Assembly: GCF_000165505.1 (NCBI RefSeq)
Contig: NC_014632.1
Coordinates: forward strand, 1,612,001-1,676,000
Source: Ilyobacter polytropus DSM 2926
GTDB taxonomy: Bacteria; Fusobacteriota; Fusobacteriia; Fusobacteriales; Fusobacteriaceae
Reading direction: 5' to 3'
DNA length: 64,000 nucleotides
Shown: positions 9,043 to 17,246 of the stretch, piece by piece
Position numbering within the stretch: the stretch's first letter is position 1
Layout of the letters: each line of letters begins with the position of its first letter
Program-made: the position numbers and the translations under genes
Notes under the pieces: model-generated
Database searches by the model: none
What the model was told of the DNA's origin: nothing
What the model saw: the letters and a program-made list of their open reading frames with translations, nothing else

Positions 9043-10067
9043 CTTATTATTACTCCGTTCAAAATTTCTTCTCTCGTTATCAGATTTCCATTTACACTTA
9101 TCTTTTTTAAACTTAAATTGTTGTCGATAGATATCTTAAAATTCTTGCCCAGATTTTTTTTGTTAATTCCCCTGTTACCAACAATCTTTGATATGTTTTT
9201 TTCATTTGCTTTTATATGCAAATTTCCCTCTTTATCTTTTTTCTGACTCAAAAACCTAAAGTATATCTCACCTTCTACCAGTTCACGGAATGAAGGATGA
9301 AAGGGACCGGATACTATAACTCCGTCCTCTCTTATATCTTCTGAAGGTTGCAGTCCCACTCTGATTATGTTTATTCCTTCTTTTTCAAAAAGTGCGTAAA
9401 TAGGAACCACTCTTTCGACTGCCTCCTTCAGTGTCATAGGAACAAAGCTGCCCTTATAATACAATTTTTCCATTTGTGTCCCGTTTATGACAAGAGTGGG
9501 GTATATTCTGACCATATCAGGTCCTATCCCCACTACTTTTTTAGCACTTATAAAATCTTTCTCATCTGTAGATCCAGGAAGTCCAGGCATAAGCTGTATT
9601 CCTAAATTTATACCAGATTCTTTGATCATTAATGAGGCTTCATAAACTTTCTCTGGGCTATATCCCCTGCCTGAAAGCTCTAAAACCTTTGGATCCAAAG
9701 ACTGAACTCCAAGTTCTATTGTAGTTACACCATACTCCTTAAGCATAAGAAGTATTTCTCGTGATATATAATCAGGTCTAGTAGACATTCTTATTCCATC
9801 TATCAGACCTCTATCAATATACCTTTTAACCACTTCTAAATAATTTCTTTGAAGGTCTATTGAGATCCCTGTAAAAGTTCCACCAAAGAAAGCTACTTCT
9901 TTTCTTGATTCCTTTGGAAGAGTTTTTAAATAATCTTCAATAATTCCCTCTAATTCATCCAGAGTCACATCTGTTTCTATTCCTGTAATTTTCTTTTGGT
10001 TGCAGAATACACATGAATTAGGGCATCCAAAATGACTAATAAAAACCGGAATATTATAGTGCTTCAT
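9039..10067 (-). CDS. Elp3-like radical SAM protein without acetyltransferase domain
   Basis: A 342-residue radical SAM enzyme. The [4Fe-4S] motif is CPNSCVFC (residues 15-22), a CxxxCxxC site, followed by FFGGTFTGI, the SAM-binding strand of the Elp3/YhcC-like branch, and LGVQSLDPKVLELSGRGYS. The C-terminal part is short and has no GNAT fold, unlike true Elp3. Placement between rnc and rng, overlapping both (14 nt with rnc, 4 nt with rng), suggests an RNA-modification role, but the substrate is unknown. Confidence 0.85.
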   Translation of the reverse strand: MKHYNIPVFISHFGCPNSCVFCNQKKITGIETDVTLDELEGIIEDYLKTLPKESRKEVAFFGGTFTGISIDLQRNYLEVVKRYIDRGLIDGIRMSTRPDYISREILLMLKEYGVTTIELGVQSLDPKVLELSGRGYSPEKVYEASLMIKESGINLGIQLMPGLPGSTDEKDFISAKKVVGIGPDMVRIYPTLVINGTQMEKLYYKGSFVPMTLKEAVERVVPIYALFEKEGINIIRVGLQPSEDIREDGVIVSGPFHPSFRELVEGEIYFRFLSQKKDKEGNLHIKANEKNISKIVGNRGINKKNLGKNFKISIDNNLSLKKISVNGNLITREEILNGVIIR

Positions 10068-10767
10068 ATGCTTTTACTCCCAGCTTCCTACAGGCATTTC
10101 TAGCCGCTGACTGCTCTGCACTCTTTTTATTTCTCCCTGTTCCTAGACCCATTAGCTCATCGTTTATTTTAACAGCTATCTCAAAAGATTTTCTGTGGTC
10201 AGGCCCCATCTCTTTTATAACTTCATAAGAAGGAATAACCTTGTATTCTCTCTGACTAAACTCTTGAAGAATCGTTTTAAAATCTATAAGGTCTTCATTT
10301 TCATCAATGTGATCTATAAATCGCTTAAGATGCTTTATGGCAAACTCTTTAGCTAGCATAAAATCAGAGTCAAGATAAACTGCACCTAATATAGCTTCAA
10401 ATACATCTCCTAGTATAGAACTTCTGTCTCTTCCCCCTGTAAGCTCCTCTCCCTTACTCAAAAGAAGATGATTCCCTACTCCAAGTTTTCTAGAAATTTT
10501 AGCAAGTACAGGCTCACTGACAATCATTGATTTCAATTTTGCCAGATCCCCTTCACTTGAACTGGTAAAGTGCAAATAAAGATATTCTGTAACAACAAGA
10601 TCTAGAACTGCATCTCCTAGCAGTTCTAGTCTCTCATTGTTTACCTTTTTGTAATCCCAGTTTTCATTTCCATAAGACCTGTGAATAAGGGCATGCTTCA
10701 GAAGTTTTTTGCTTTTAAATGTATACTTTAACTTTTTTTCAAGTTCTACAAAACAACTTTCTCCCAC
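10054..10767 (-). CDS. rnc: Ribonuclease III
   Basis: Double-strand-specific endonuclease for rRNA maturation. The 237 residues have the RNase III signature ERLELLGDAVLDL (about 44-56), the second acidic cluster DVFEAILGAVYLD (about 121-133), and a C-terminal dsRNA-binding domain (about 160-235, ending KKSAEQSAARNAC). The start is a GTG at 10767 with AAGGA close upstream, so a slightly different start is possible. It follows fabF by 15 nt; the fab-rnc linkage is common in Firmicutes. Confidence 0.96.
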   Translation of the reverse strand: MGESCFVELEKKLKYTFKSKKLLKHALIHRSYGNENWDYKKVNNERLELLGDAVLDLVVTEYLYLHFTSSSEGDLAKLKSMIVSEPVLAKISRKLGVGNHLLLSKGEELTGGRDRSSILGDVFEAILGAVYLDSDFMLAKEFAIKHLKRFIDHIDENEDLIDFKTILQEFSQREYKVIPSYEVIKEMGPDHRKSFEIAVKINDELMGLGTGRNKKSAEQSAARNACRKLGVKAYEAL

Positions 10768-10782
10768 TGTCCTTCACACCTC

Positions 10783-12021
10783 TTATTTATATTTTTTCAT
10801 TGCAATAACTGCGTTGTGTCCTCCGAAACCTAGAGAGTTTGAAAGACCTACTCTTATTTCTTTTTCCACAGCCACATTAGGTACATAATTAAGATCCAAA
10901 GCTGGATCTGGAGTATCATGATTTATAGTAGGAGGTAATATTCCTTCGCTTATAGCAAGTGCTAAGAATGCTCCTTCGATTCCTCCTGCTGCCCCTAGAC
11001 CGTGTCCAGTGGCTCCTTTAGTTGAAGATACTGCAAGGTTATATGCATGATCTCCAAATATTGTTTTTATTGAAGCTGTTTCATTTCTATCATTTGCAGG
11101 AGTAGAAGTTCCGTGGGCATTGATATAGTCCACTTCAGACAAGTCTATTCCACCTTGTTCAAGGGCCATTTTTATAGCTCTTGCTCCGCCTTCTCCACCT
11201 TCTGCTGGTGATGTTATATGGTATGCATCACAAGTTTCACCATATCCTACAACTTCAGCATAGATTTTGGCTCCTCTAGCCTTAGCAGATTCAAGTTCCT
11301 CTAGTACTACTATTCCGGCTCCTTCTCCCATTACAAAACCGTCTCTGTCAGCTGTAAATGGTCTAGATGCTTTTTCTGGCTCATCATTTCTCGTTGAAAG
11401 GGCTTTCATATTTGCAAATCCGTTAATAGCAAACTTAGTAATGCAGGCTTCTGTACCTCCGGCGATCATTGCATCTGCTTTTCCGTTTTTGATAGTCTCA
11501 AAAGCATCCCCTATAGAGTGTGTTCCTGCCGCACAAGCAGTTACAACAGCTTTATTTGGTCCCTTTGCTCCTGTGTATATAGCCACATTTCCTGCTGCCA
11601 TGTTTGATATCATTGCAGGTATTGTAAAAGGTGATATTCTCTTTATCCCCTTATTCAGCATTATTTCATGCTGCTGCTCCATTACCTCTATACCACCTAT
11701 ACCAGAAGATACAATAACCCCTACTTTTTCTGCATTTTCAGCAGTAATTTCAAGTTTTGAGTCCTCAATTGCCATTTTTGAAGCTGCAATAGCAAATTGA
11801 GAATTTCTAGCAAGTTTTTTTACTTCTTTTTTTTCAATTCCAAAATCAGCAGGATTAAAATCCTTTACCTCAGCTGCAACCTTTACAGGATTATCAGTAG
11901 CGTCAAAAGATTCAATCTTTCCCACTCCAGTTTTTCCTTCTTTTATTGATTTCCAAGTTTTTTCTACCCCTGTTCCCAAAGCAGTTACAAGGCCTATTCC
12001 AGTTACTACAACTCTTCTCAC
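10783..12021 (-). CDS. fabF: 3-oxoacyl-ACP synthase II (KAS II)
   Basis: Elongates acyl-ACP with malonyl-ACP. About 412 residues with the Cys-His-His triad: C in VTACAAGTHSIG (about 163), H in NAHGTSTPAND (about 303) and H in GATGHGLGAAG (about 340), plus the Gly-rich NSLGFGGHNA end. I prefer the GTG at 12021, which gives MRRVVVTG and the standard length, with GAAGG six nt upstream; an in-frame GTG four codons earlier lies inside the Shine-Dalgarno region. A 30-bp palindrome separates it from acpP. Confidence 0.96.
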   Translation of the reverse strand: MRRVVVTGIGLVTALGTGVEKTWKSIKEGKTGVGKIESFDATDNPVKVAAEVKDFNPADFGIEKKEVKKLARNSQFAIAASKMAIEDSKLEITAENAEKVGVIVSSGIGGIEVMEQQHEIMLNKGIKRISPFTIPAMISNMAAGNVAIYTGAKGPNKAVVTACAAGTHSIGDAFETIKNGKADAMIAGGTEACITKFAINGFANMKALSTRNDEPEKASRPFTADRDGFVMGEGAGIVVLEELESAKARGAKIYAEVVGYGETCDAYHITSPAEGGEGGARAIKMALEQGGIDLSEVDYINAHGTSTPANDRNETASIKTIFGDHAYNLAVSSTKGATGHGLGAAGGIEGAFLALAISEGILPPTINHDTPDPALDLNYVPNVAVEKEIRVGLSNSLGFGGHNAVIAMKKYK

Positions 12022-12115
12022 TTTATCCTTCACCTCTTCATGAAACTTTTTTTATTTTATCGTAAATGAGAGAACCCACTATAATAAGCGGTTTTTTCAA
12101 TTTTCTATAAATACA

Positions 12116-12145
12116 ATTATAGGGGTAATTAATTACCCCTATAAT
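12116..12145. repeat. Perfect 30-bp palindrome between acpP and fabF
   Basis: ATTATAGGGGTAATT joined directly to its own reverse complement, with no central spacer, 10 nt after the acpP stop. In RNA it folds into a 13-bp stem with a 4-nt loop. The minus-strand trailer (TTGTATTTATAG) is only weakly U-rich, so it is more likely an attenuating or mRNA-stabilising hairpin than a full terminator. This would allow more ACP than FabF from one operon. Confidence 0.7.
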
Positions 12146-12154
12146 CTTAAAATA

Positions 12155-12379
12155 TTACTTATTAGATTCGATGTAGTTTACTACGTCTTGAACAGTTTTG
12201 ATCTTTTCAGCTTCTGTATCAGGAATTTCTACGTCAAATTCTTCTTCAAAAGCCATAATTAGCTCAACTGTATCTAGTGAATCCGCTCCTAAATCGTCTA
12301 CGAAGTTCGCCTCAAGAGTTACTTGATCCGCGTCTACACCTAATTGATCTACTACTACTTCTTTAATTTTATCTAACAT
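12155..12379 (-). CDS. acpP: Acyl carrier protein
   Basis: Carries growing acyl chains on a 4'-phosphopantetheine arm. The 74-residue acidic protein has the attachment serine in [10 protein letters not shown] (Ser34). I start at the ATG at 12379, which has AAGGAGG seven nt upstream and gives MLDKIKEVV; the open frame extends 24 codons further but those residues lack a ribosome site and overlap the promoter. It has its own consensus promoter (12423-12451), and a palindrome follows the stop. Confidence 0.97.
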   Translation of the reverse strand: MLDKIKEVVVDQLGVDADQVTLEANFVDDLGADSLDTVELIMAFEEEFDVEIPDTEAEKIKTVQDVVNYIESNK

Positions 12380-12422
12380 TCTTTTTCCTCCTTGGATTTT
12401 TTCATTAATTTTTTCTATTATG

Positions 12423-12451
12423 ATAGTATCAAATTTAATGTTATTTTTCAA
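12423..12451 (-). promoter_or_regulatory. Sigma-70 promoter for acpP
   Basis: TTGAAA (12451-12446), 17-nt spacer, TACTAT (12428-12423) on the minus strand, in the 94-nt fabG-acpP gap and about 45 nt before the acpP start. It would raise ACP output above the rest of the operon. Confidence 0.6.
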
Positions 12452-12473
12452 GATTTTTATATCTTAAACGCCT

Positions 12474-13223
12474 TTAAGGCATTAACATTCCGCCATTTAC
12501 ACTTAAAGTCTGACCTGTAATATAGCTAGAAAGGTCAGAAGAAAGAAACAGTACAGCATTTGCAATATCTTCAGGGGTTCCCATTGAACCCATAGGAATG
12601 TTTTTTGCAAATTCCTTCTTTACATCTTCACTTAATACATCTGTCATTTCAGACTGAATATATCCTGGAGCTACAGCATTTACTCTTACTCCTCTTTTTC
12701 CTACTTCTTTTGCTAGAGATTTAGTCATTCCTATCATACCTGCTTTCGAAGCAGAATAATTAACTTGACCGGCATTTCCCATTAGTCCCACAACTGATGC
12801 CATATTGATTATACTTCCAAATCTTTGCTTTACCATTGTTTTAAAGAAAGCCTGTGTACAGTTGTAAGTTCCTTTGAGGTTGATATTCATAACAAGATCA
12901 AAATCTTCCTCTTTCATTCTCATGAAAAGTGTATCTCTTGTAATTCCTGCGTTGTTAACAAGAATATCTATTTTTCCAAACTTTTCTAGAGTTTTGGAAG
13001 CAAGTTCTGCCATGCTCTCACTTGAAACAACATTTCCAGGAACGAATATAGCTTCTATCCCGTATTTTTCAGAGATCTCTTTGGCAGTTTTTTCACCTAT
13101 TTCTGCAAGTATATCAGTAATTACAAGATTGGCACCGGCCTGCGCCAACTTTTCGGCAACAGCTCTTCCGATTCCTCTTGCAGAACCAGTTATTACTGCT
13201 ACTTTTCCTTTTAAATCAATCAT
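12474..13223 (-). CDS. fabG: 3-oxoacyl-ACP reductase
   Basis: NADPH-dependent reduction of 3-ketoacyl-ACP. The 249-residue short-chain dehydrogenase has the cofactor motif TGSARGIG (12-19), NNAG (about 90), catalytic Ser in INMASVVG and the YSASK catalytic Tyr/Lys (about 157-161), and ends in the canonical VNGGMLMP. Start ATG at 13223 follows AAGGAGG. It lies between fabD and acpP, standard FAS II order. Confidence 0.97.
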   Translation of the reverse strand: MIDLKGKVAVITGSARGIGRAVAEKLAQAGANLVITDILAEIGEKTAKEISEKYGIEAIFVPGNVVSSESMAELASKTLEKFGKIDILVNNAGITRDTLFMRMKEEDFDLVMNINLKGTYNCTQAFFKTMVKQRFGSIINMASVVGLMGNAGQVNYSASKAGMIGMTKSLAKEVGKRGVRVNAVAPGYIQSEMTDVLSEDVKKEFAKNIPMGSMGTPEDIANAVLFLSSDLSSYITGQTLSVNGGMLMP

Positions 13224-13278
13224 TTGTTCCTCCTTGTTAAAGGGATTTAATTATTTTATTTTAAACTTAAAAATAAAC

Positions 13279-14184
13279 TTATGCTAGGTCTTCTAATTTT
13301 TCTATATTTTCAACCACTAAGGTCTTGTCTATTTTTCTGATAAGCCCTTTGAGAACTTTCCCAGGACCTATTTCATAGATCTTTTCAACTCCCTCAGATT
13401 TTAGCTTCTCTACAGTTTCAACCCATCTTACAGGTCCAAAAGTCTGGTCATAAAGCTCTTTTTTGATCTCTTCTGCATCAGTTGTAACTTCTGCAGTTGT
13501 ATTTGCTACAAGCTTTGCTGTTCCTGTTTTGAATTCGTAATTTTCAACTTCAGCTTTAAGTTTTTCTCCAGCTGGCTTCATAAGTGAAGAATGGAAAGGT
13601 CCAGATACAGAAAGTATTAATGCTCTTCTTGCTCCTGCAGCTTTTAGTGCTTCACAAGCCTTTTCAATAGCAGCTACCGAACCGGCTATAACTGTCTGTC
13701 CAGGTTCGTTAAAGTTTACAGCTTCTACCACGCCGTCAACCCCTGCTAAAACTTCTTCGATTTTAGCTGCTTCCATTCCTATAATTGCAGCCATAGTACC
13801 GTTAACTTCCTGAGAAACTGTATTCATAGTATCTCCTCTGAATGCAGTTAGTTTTACGGCATCCTCTAGAGAGAGGTATCCTCCAGATCCTAGAGCAGCG
13901 TATTCTCCTACTGAATGTCCAGCTACATAGTCAGCTTTAATCCCTTTTTCTTCCATCAATTTAGCAAGAACAAGACTCATAGCCACAATAGCAGGCTGAG
14001 TATATTTAGTCTGTTTCAAATCCTCTTCAGGTCCTTCAAACATAACTCTTTTAAGATCAATTTCCATATTCTCAAAAATCTCATCAAAATACTTTTTAGC
14101 TATTTCATTGTTTTCATATAAATCTTTTCCCATGCCAACGTATTGAGCTCCTTGTCCAGGGAAAACAAATGCAATTTTAGACAT
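13279..14184 (-). CDS. fabD: Malonyl-CoA:ACP transacylase
   Basis: Loads malonyl groups onto ACP. The 301 residues contain FPGQGAQYVGMG (8-19), catalytic Ser91 in GHSVGEYAAL, and the catalytic His in SGPFHSSLM (about 198). ATG at 14184 has AAGGAGG upstream. A strong internal promoter (14219-14247) precedes it, so fabD-fabG-acpP-fabF can be expressed apart from plsX-fabH. Confidence 0.97.
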   Translation of the reverse strand: MSKIAFVFPGQGAQYVGMGKDLYENNEIAKKYFDEIFENMEIDLKRVMFEGPEEDLKQTKYTQPAIVAMSLVLAKLMEEKGIKADYVAGHSVGEYAALGSGGYLSLEDAVKLTAFRGDTMNTVSQEVNGTMAAIIGMEAAKIEEVLAGVDGVVEAVNFNEPGQTVIAGSVAAIEKACEALKAAGARRALILSVSGPFHSSLMKPAGEKLKAEVENYEFKTGTAKLVANTTAEVTTDAEEIKKELYDQTFGPVRWVETVEKLKSEGVEKIYEIGPGKVLKGLIRKIDKTLVVENIEKLEDLA

Positions 14185-14218
14185 AACTTCCTCCTTAATT
14201 AATTACACATGTAATCTC

Positions 14219-14247
14219 AATATATCATAAGGTCAACTTGATGTCAA
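14219..14247 (-). promoter_or_regulatory. Strong internal promoter before fabD with possible operator
   Basis: TTGACA (14247-14242), 17-nt spacer, TATATT (14224-14219) on the minus strand. The -35 region carries a direct repeat of GTTGAC 11 nt apart. A dyad ATTAC-ACAT-GTAAT (14202-14215 on the plus strand) sits at the predicted transcription start, a plausible repressor site; no known FapR or FabT consensus is matched. Confidence 0.65.
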
Positions 14248-14267
14248 CCTCTTAAAAACACTCTACT

Positions 14268-15260
14268 TTAATAAGCCCACTTTATAACTGCAGAACCATA
14301 TGTAAGACCAGCTCCAAATCCTGTGAGGGCTATAACGTCTCCCTTCTTTACAAGACCTTTCTCTAGAGCTTCTCCTAAAGCCAGTCCGATAGAAGCTGCA
14401 GATGTATTTCCAAATTTATTTAGGTTTATATAAAATTTATCTACTGGAATTTTCAATCTTTTTGCGGCAGACTCTATAATTCTTTTGTTTGCCTGGTGTG
14501 GGAATACCATATGAAGATCGGTAGTCTCTTTGCCTGCAAGTTTAAGTGCCTCACGTGTAGCTTTGGGAAGTGCTTGAACTGCAAACTTAAATACGTCTTG
14601 ACCTTTCATTTTTAAGAAAGTTTCTCTATTTTCAACCTCTTCAATTGTTGCCGGCCTCTTAGTTCCTCCAGCAGGCATTCTCAAGATTTCATCGTCTTCA
14701 CCTTCAGATTTTATGTAGCTAGAAAGAATACCATACCCCTCTTCTACTTCTCCTACAACTGCTGCTGCTGCACCGTCTCCGAAAAGTATACAAGTATTTC
14801 TGTCTTGCATATCTACAACTCTTGAGAGGGCTTCTGCACCTATCACAAGTATTTTCTTATACATTCCAGCCTTTATCATTCCAGACGCTATTGTGAGCCC
14901 ATATACGAACCCACTGCACGCAGCTTGGATATCAAAGGCAGCTGCATTAACTGCTCCTATTTTTTTTTGTACTATACAAGCAGTATTTTGTATCAGATAA
15001 TCTGGAGTACAAGTTGCAAGTATAACCATATCAATATCTTCAGGTTTCATCCCAGCTGATTCTAAGGCTTTCTTGGAAGCTTCGGAAGCTAGGTCCGAAG
15101 TTGCTTGGTCGTCAGCTACAAATCTTCTTTCCTCTATACCTGTTCTACTTTTTATCCATTCATCACTTGTGTCCAACTCTTTTTCAAAATCAAGGTTGGT
15201 CATAATTTTTTCAGGAACATAAATACCCATACCTAATATTCCTGCACTTTTTACATTCAT
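14268..15260 (-). CDS. fabH: 3-oxoacyl-ACP synthase III (KAS III)
   Basis: Starts fatty acid synthesis by condensing acyl-CoA with malonyl-ACP. The 330 residues hold the Cys-His-Asn triad: Cys115 in AACSGFVYG, His in FPHQANKRI (about 255) and Asn in NKFGNTSAAS (about 285). It begins one nt after plsX, whose final codons contain the AAGGAGG site. Length is normal. Confidence 0.97.
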   Translation of the reverse strand: MNVKSAGILGMGIYVPEKIMTNLDFEKELDTSDEWIKSRTGIEERRFVADDQATSDLASEASKKALESAGMKPEDIDMVILATCTPDYLIQNTACIVQKKIGAVNAAAFDIQAACSGFVYGLTIASGMIKAGMYKKILVIGAEALSRVVDMQDRNTCILFGDGAAAAVVGEVEEGYGILSSYIKSEGEDDEILRMPAGGTKRPATIEEVENRETFLKMKGQDVFKFAVQALPKATREALKLAGKETTDLHMVFPHQANKRIIESAAKRLKIPVDKFYINLNKFGNTSAASIGLALGEALEKGLVKKGDVIALTGFGAGLTYGSAVIKWAY

Positions 15261-15261
15261 T

Positions 15262-16266
15262 CTAGGCCTCCTTATCGATTACTTTCTTAAGTTTCGCTGT
15301 TAGATCTGCCTCAGCAAATTTTTCTGCTACTTTTATAGCATTTTTGAATGCTTTCCCATCGGAATTTCCATGAGCCTTTATAGATATCCCGTTGAGTCCA
15401 AGGAAAAGTGCCCCACCATATTCTGATGAATCCATTTTTTCTTTCATTCTTTTAAAAACAGGCTTCAAGAGAAGTGCACCTATTTTCAAAACAAAACTGC
15501 TCTTTATCTCTTGTTTTAAAAAATCGAAAACAAATTTTACAACTCCCTCTCCTGTTTTCAAGACAATATTTCCAGTAAATCCATCTGTTACAACTATATC
15601 AACTTCACCTTCCATCATATCACGAGGTTCCATATTGCCTACAAAGTTTATTCTATCATTTTCTTTCATCAGAGTATAGGCTTCTTTTGTAATTTCATTT
15701 CCTTTACCCTCTTCTTCACCTATATTGAGGAGTCCTATCTTAGGATTTTTAATATCTAAGAGCACATTAGCATATACTTTTGACATAAGTGCAAACTGAT
15801 TTAAAAACTCAGGCTTGCAGTCTGCATTTGCTCCTGCATCTAGCATAACAAGATGACCGTGTTTTGATGGGAATATAGTCGTAATAGCCGGTCTTAAAAC
15901 GCCCTTTATACGTCTTAATTTCATCTGACTAGATGTCATAAGAGCTCCTGTATTACCTGCTGATACTATAGCATGGGCTCTTCCCTGAGTCACACAATCT
16001 ATAGCAATATTCATTGAGGCTTTAGGTTTCTTCCTCACTGCCATAGCCGGACTCATTTTTTCATGCATCTCTATTGTTTCATCAGTATGTTCTATTGATA
16101 ATCTACTTTTATCATAATTGTGCTTTTTTAATTCTTCATCTATTAAAGTCTTGTCTCCTACAAGTATTATCTCAAGGTGGCTCATCTCATTTAGCGCCAT
16201 TACAGCTCCGTTCACCGCCTCCATAGGAGAAAAATCTCCTCCCATAGCATCTAATGCTACTTTCAT
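15262..16266 (-). CDS. plsX: Phosphate acyltransferase
   Basis: Converts acyl-ACP to acyl-phosphate for phospholipid synthesis. The 334-residue protein opens with KVALDAMGGDFSP, the PlsX hallmark, and has the conserved SAGNTGALM (about 104) and DGFTGNIVLKTGEG (about 215) segments. ATG follows TAGGAGG. Order rpmF-plsX-fabH is standard across many bacteria. Confidence 0.97.
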   Translation of the reverse strand: MKVALDAMGGDFSPMEAVNGAVMALNEMSHLEIILVGDKTLIDEELKKHNYDKSRLSIEHTDETIEMHEKMSPAMAVRKKPKASMNIAIDCVTQGRAHAIVSAGNTGALMTSSQMKLRRIKGVLRPAITTIFPSKHGHLVMLDAGANADCKPEFLNQFALMSKVYANVLLDIKNPKIGLLNIGEEEGKGNEITKEAYTLMKENDRINFVGNMEPRDMMEGEVDIVVTDGFTGNIVLKTGEGVVKFVFDFLKQEIKSSFVLKIGALLLKPVFKRMKEKMDSSEYGGALFLGLNGISIKAHGNSDGKAFKNAIKVAEKFAEADLTAKLKKVIDKEA

Positions 16267-16310
16267 CTATACCTCCTAAAATATAAAATCCCTTATCATT
16301 CTATCAAAAT

Positions 16311-16347
16311 AAAAAAAAAGACAAGATTTTCATCCCGTCTTTTTTTT
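16311..16347 (-). terminator. Intrinsic terminator between rpmF and plsX
   Basis: Minus-strand stem of eight or more A/T pairs plus GAC/GTC (arms 16337-16347 and 16312-16322), extended by a G-U-rich inner stem, followed by a T run. Probably partial, giving more ribosomal protein L32 than plsX message. Confidence 0.6.
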
Positions 16348-16352
16348 AGAAA

Positions 16353-16535
16353 TTACTCAGCTGTGTTAGCTAATACTTGTTTACCGTTGTAATCTCCGCA
16401 CTCTAAACAAATTCTGTGAGGTCTTCTAGGAGCTCCACATTTGTCACAAGTAGCTAATCCTGTAACTGTTAATCCATCATGAGCTCTTCTCATGTTCTTT
16501 TTAGCTTTAGAAGTTTTCTTCTTAGGTACTGCCAT
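16353..16535 (-). CDS. rpmF: 50S ribosomal protein L32
   Basis: A 60-residue basic protein with the L32 zinc-binding pattern [15 protein letters not shown]2-C (four cysteines, about residues 35-51) and the N-terminal [12 protein letters not shown] motif. Contains the zinc-binding (C+) form of the protein. It lies between yceD and plsX, the usual context. Confidence 0.98.
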   Translation of the reverse strand: MAVPKKKTSKAKKNMRRAHDGLTVTGLATCDKCGAPRRPHRICLECGDYNGKQVLANTAE

Positions 16536-16568
16536 TCTTAGTCCCTCCTAATCAATTCTTATTTAAAT

Positions 16569-17057
16569 TTAGTTTTTTAATCCCAACAACTCTTTCCATC
16601 TAAGGTCTACACCATCATCTTTATATTTTTCCATCTCTTCCAAACCATCACATTCAGGTTCACACACCGGGTAAGGAGACATTTCCAATATAATATGCTC
16701 TCTGACAAGTCTAGCAACATCAATCTCGCCATCGACAGCTTCTCCTAGTTCCACTTCATCAATCTTACACTCAGCTTCTAGGGAGTTCAAGTATTTTTTA
16801 AAAGATTTAGATTCTACAAAGTATCCTTGAAACTCTCCGGAAACATCTAAAGATATATCCTTCAAACATCTCACACAAGGTGTTTTCAATTTTGACCTGT
16901 ATTCACCACAGACAAAAAAACCTTCATTTTCAACTTTTGCATAACCTCTGATTTCAGTTGGAGCTGCAAGTGTAAGTCCTTCAATTTTACTTATTGTAAA
17001 ATCAAAGTCAACTCTTTGGTTTTGACTAGCCCTTATTTCATCTATTTTTATAATCAA
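16569..17057 (-). CDS. yceD: YceD/DUF177 family protein
   Basis: A 162-residue acidic protein of the DUF177 family, nearly always upstream of rpmF and implicated in 23S rRNA maturation or ribosome assembly. It has the family CxxC pair CVRC (about 86) and a second Cys pair in YPVCEPECDG near the C-terminus. I choose the TTG at 17057 because GAGGAGGG lies six nt upstream. An ATG five codons earlier overlaps that ribosome site, and the farther ATG at 17117 lies upstream of the predicted transcription start. Confidence 0.85.
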   Translation of the reverse strand: MIIKIDEIRASQNQRVDFDFTISKIEGLTLAAPTEIRGYAKVENEGFFVCGEYRSKLKTPCVRCLKDISLDVSGEFQGYFVESKSFKKYLNSLEAECKIDEVELGEAVDGEIDVARLVREHIILEMSPYPVCEPECDGLEEMEKYKDDGVDLRWKELLGLKN

Positions 17058-17088
17058 GGTTACCCTCCTCATTATAAAACACTCAGTT

Positions 17089-17117
17089 ATTTTACTGATA
17101 ATTTCGAAAATTGTCAA
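17089..17117 (-). promoter_or_regulatory. Promoter of the yceD-rpmF-plsX-fab operon
   Basis: TTGACA (17117-17112), 17-nt spacer, TAAAAT (17094-17089) on the minus strand. Transcription would begin near 17082. It is the first promoter of the 14-kb gene string ending with hflC. Confidence 0.65.
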
Positions 17118-17246
17118 GTAATTTTTCTTAACAAAGGTTTTAAAACTATTTAGCAGTTCATTCTACCAAAGTTTCCATTTTTTTTCAAGCTTTCTAAAAA
17201 ATAATATTCCCGATATTAAGAAATAAAATAATAAAAGATGATCACA

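Noticed and set aside
12380..12451. Longer AcpP starting 24 codons upstream
   Set aside because: The extra residues overlap the promoter, lack a ribosome site and are unlike any ACP; AAGGAGG precedes the shorter start.
14242..14247. FabT- or FapR-type operator at fabD
   Set aside because: TTGA-CA-TCAA has the wrong spacing for FabT and there is no FapR consensus.
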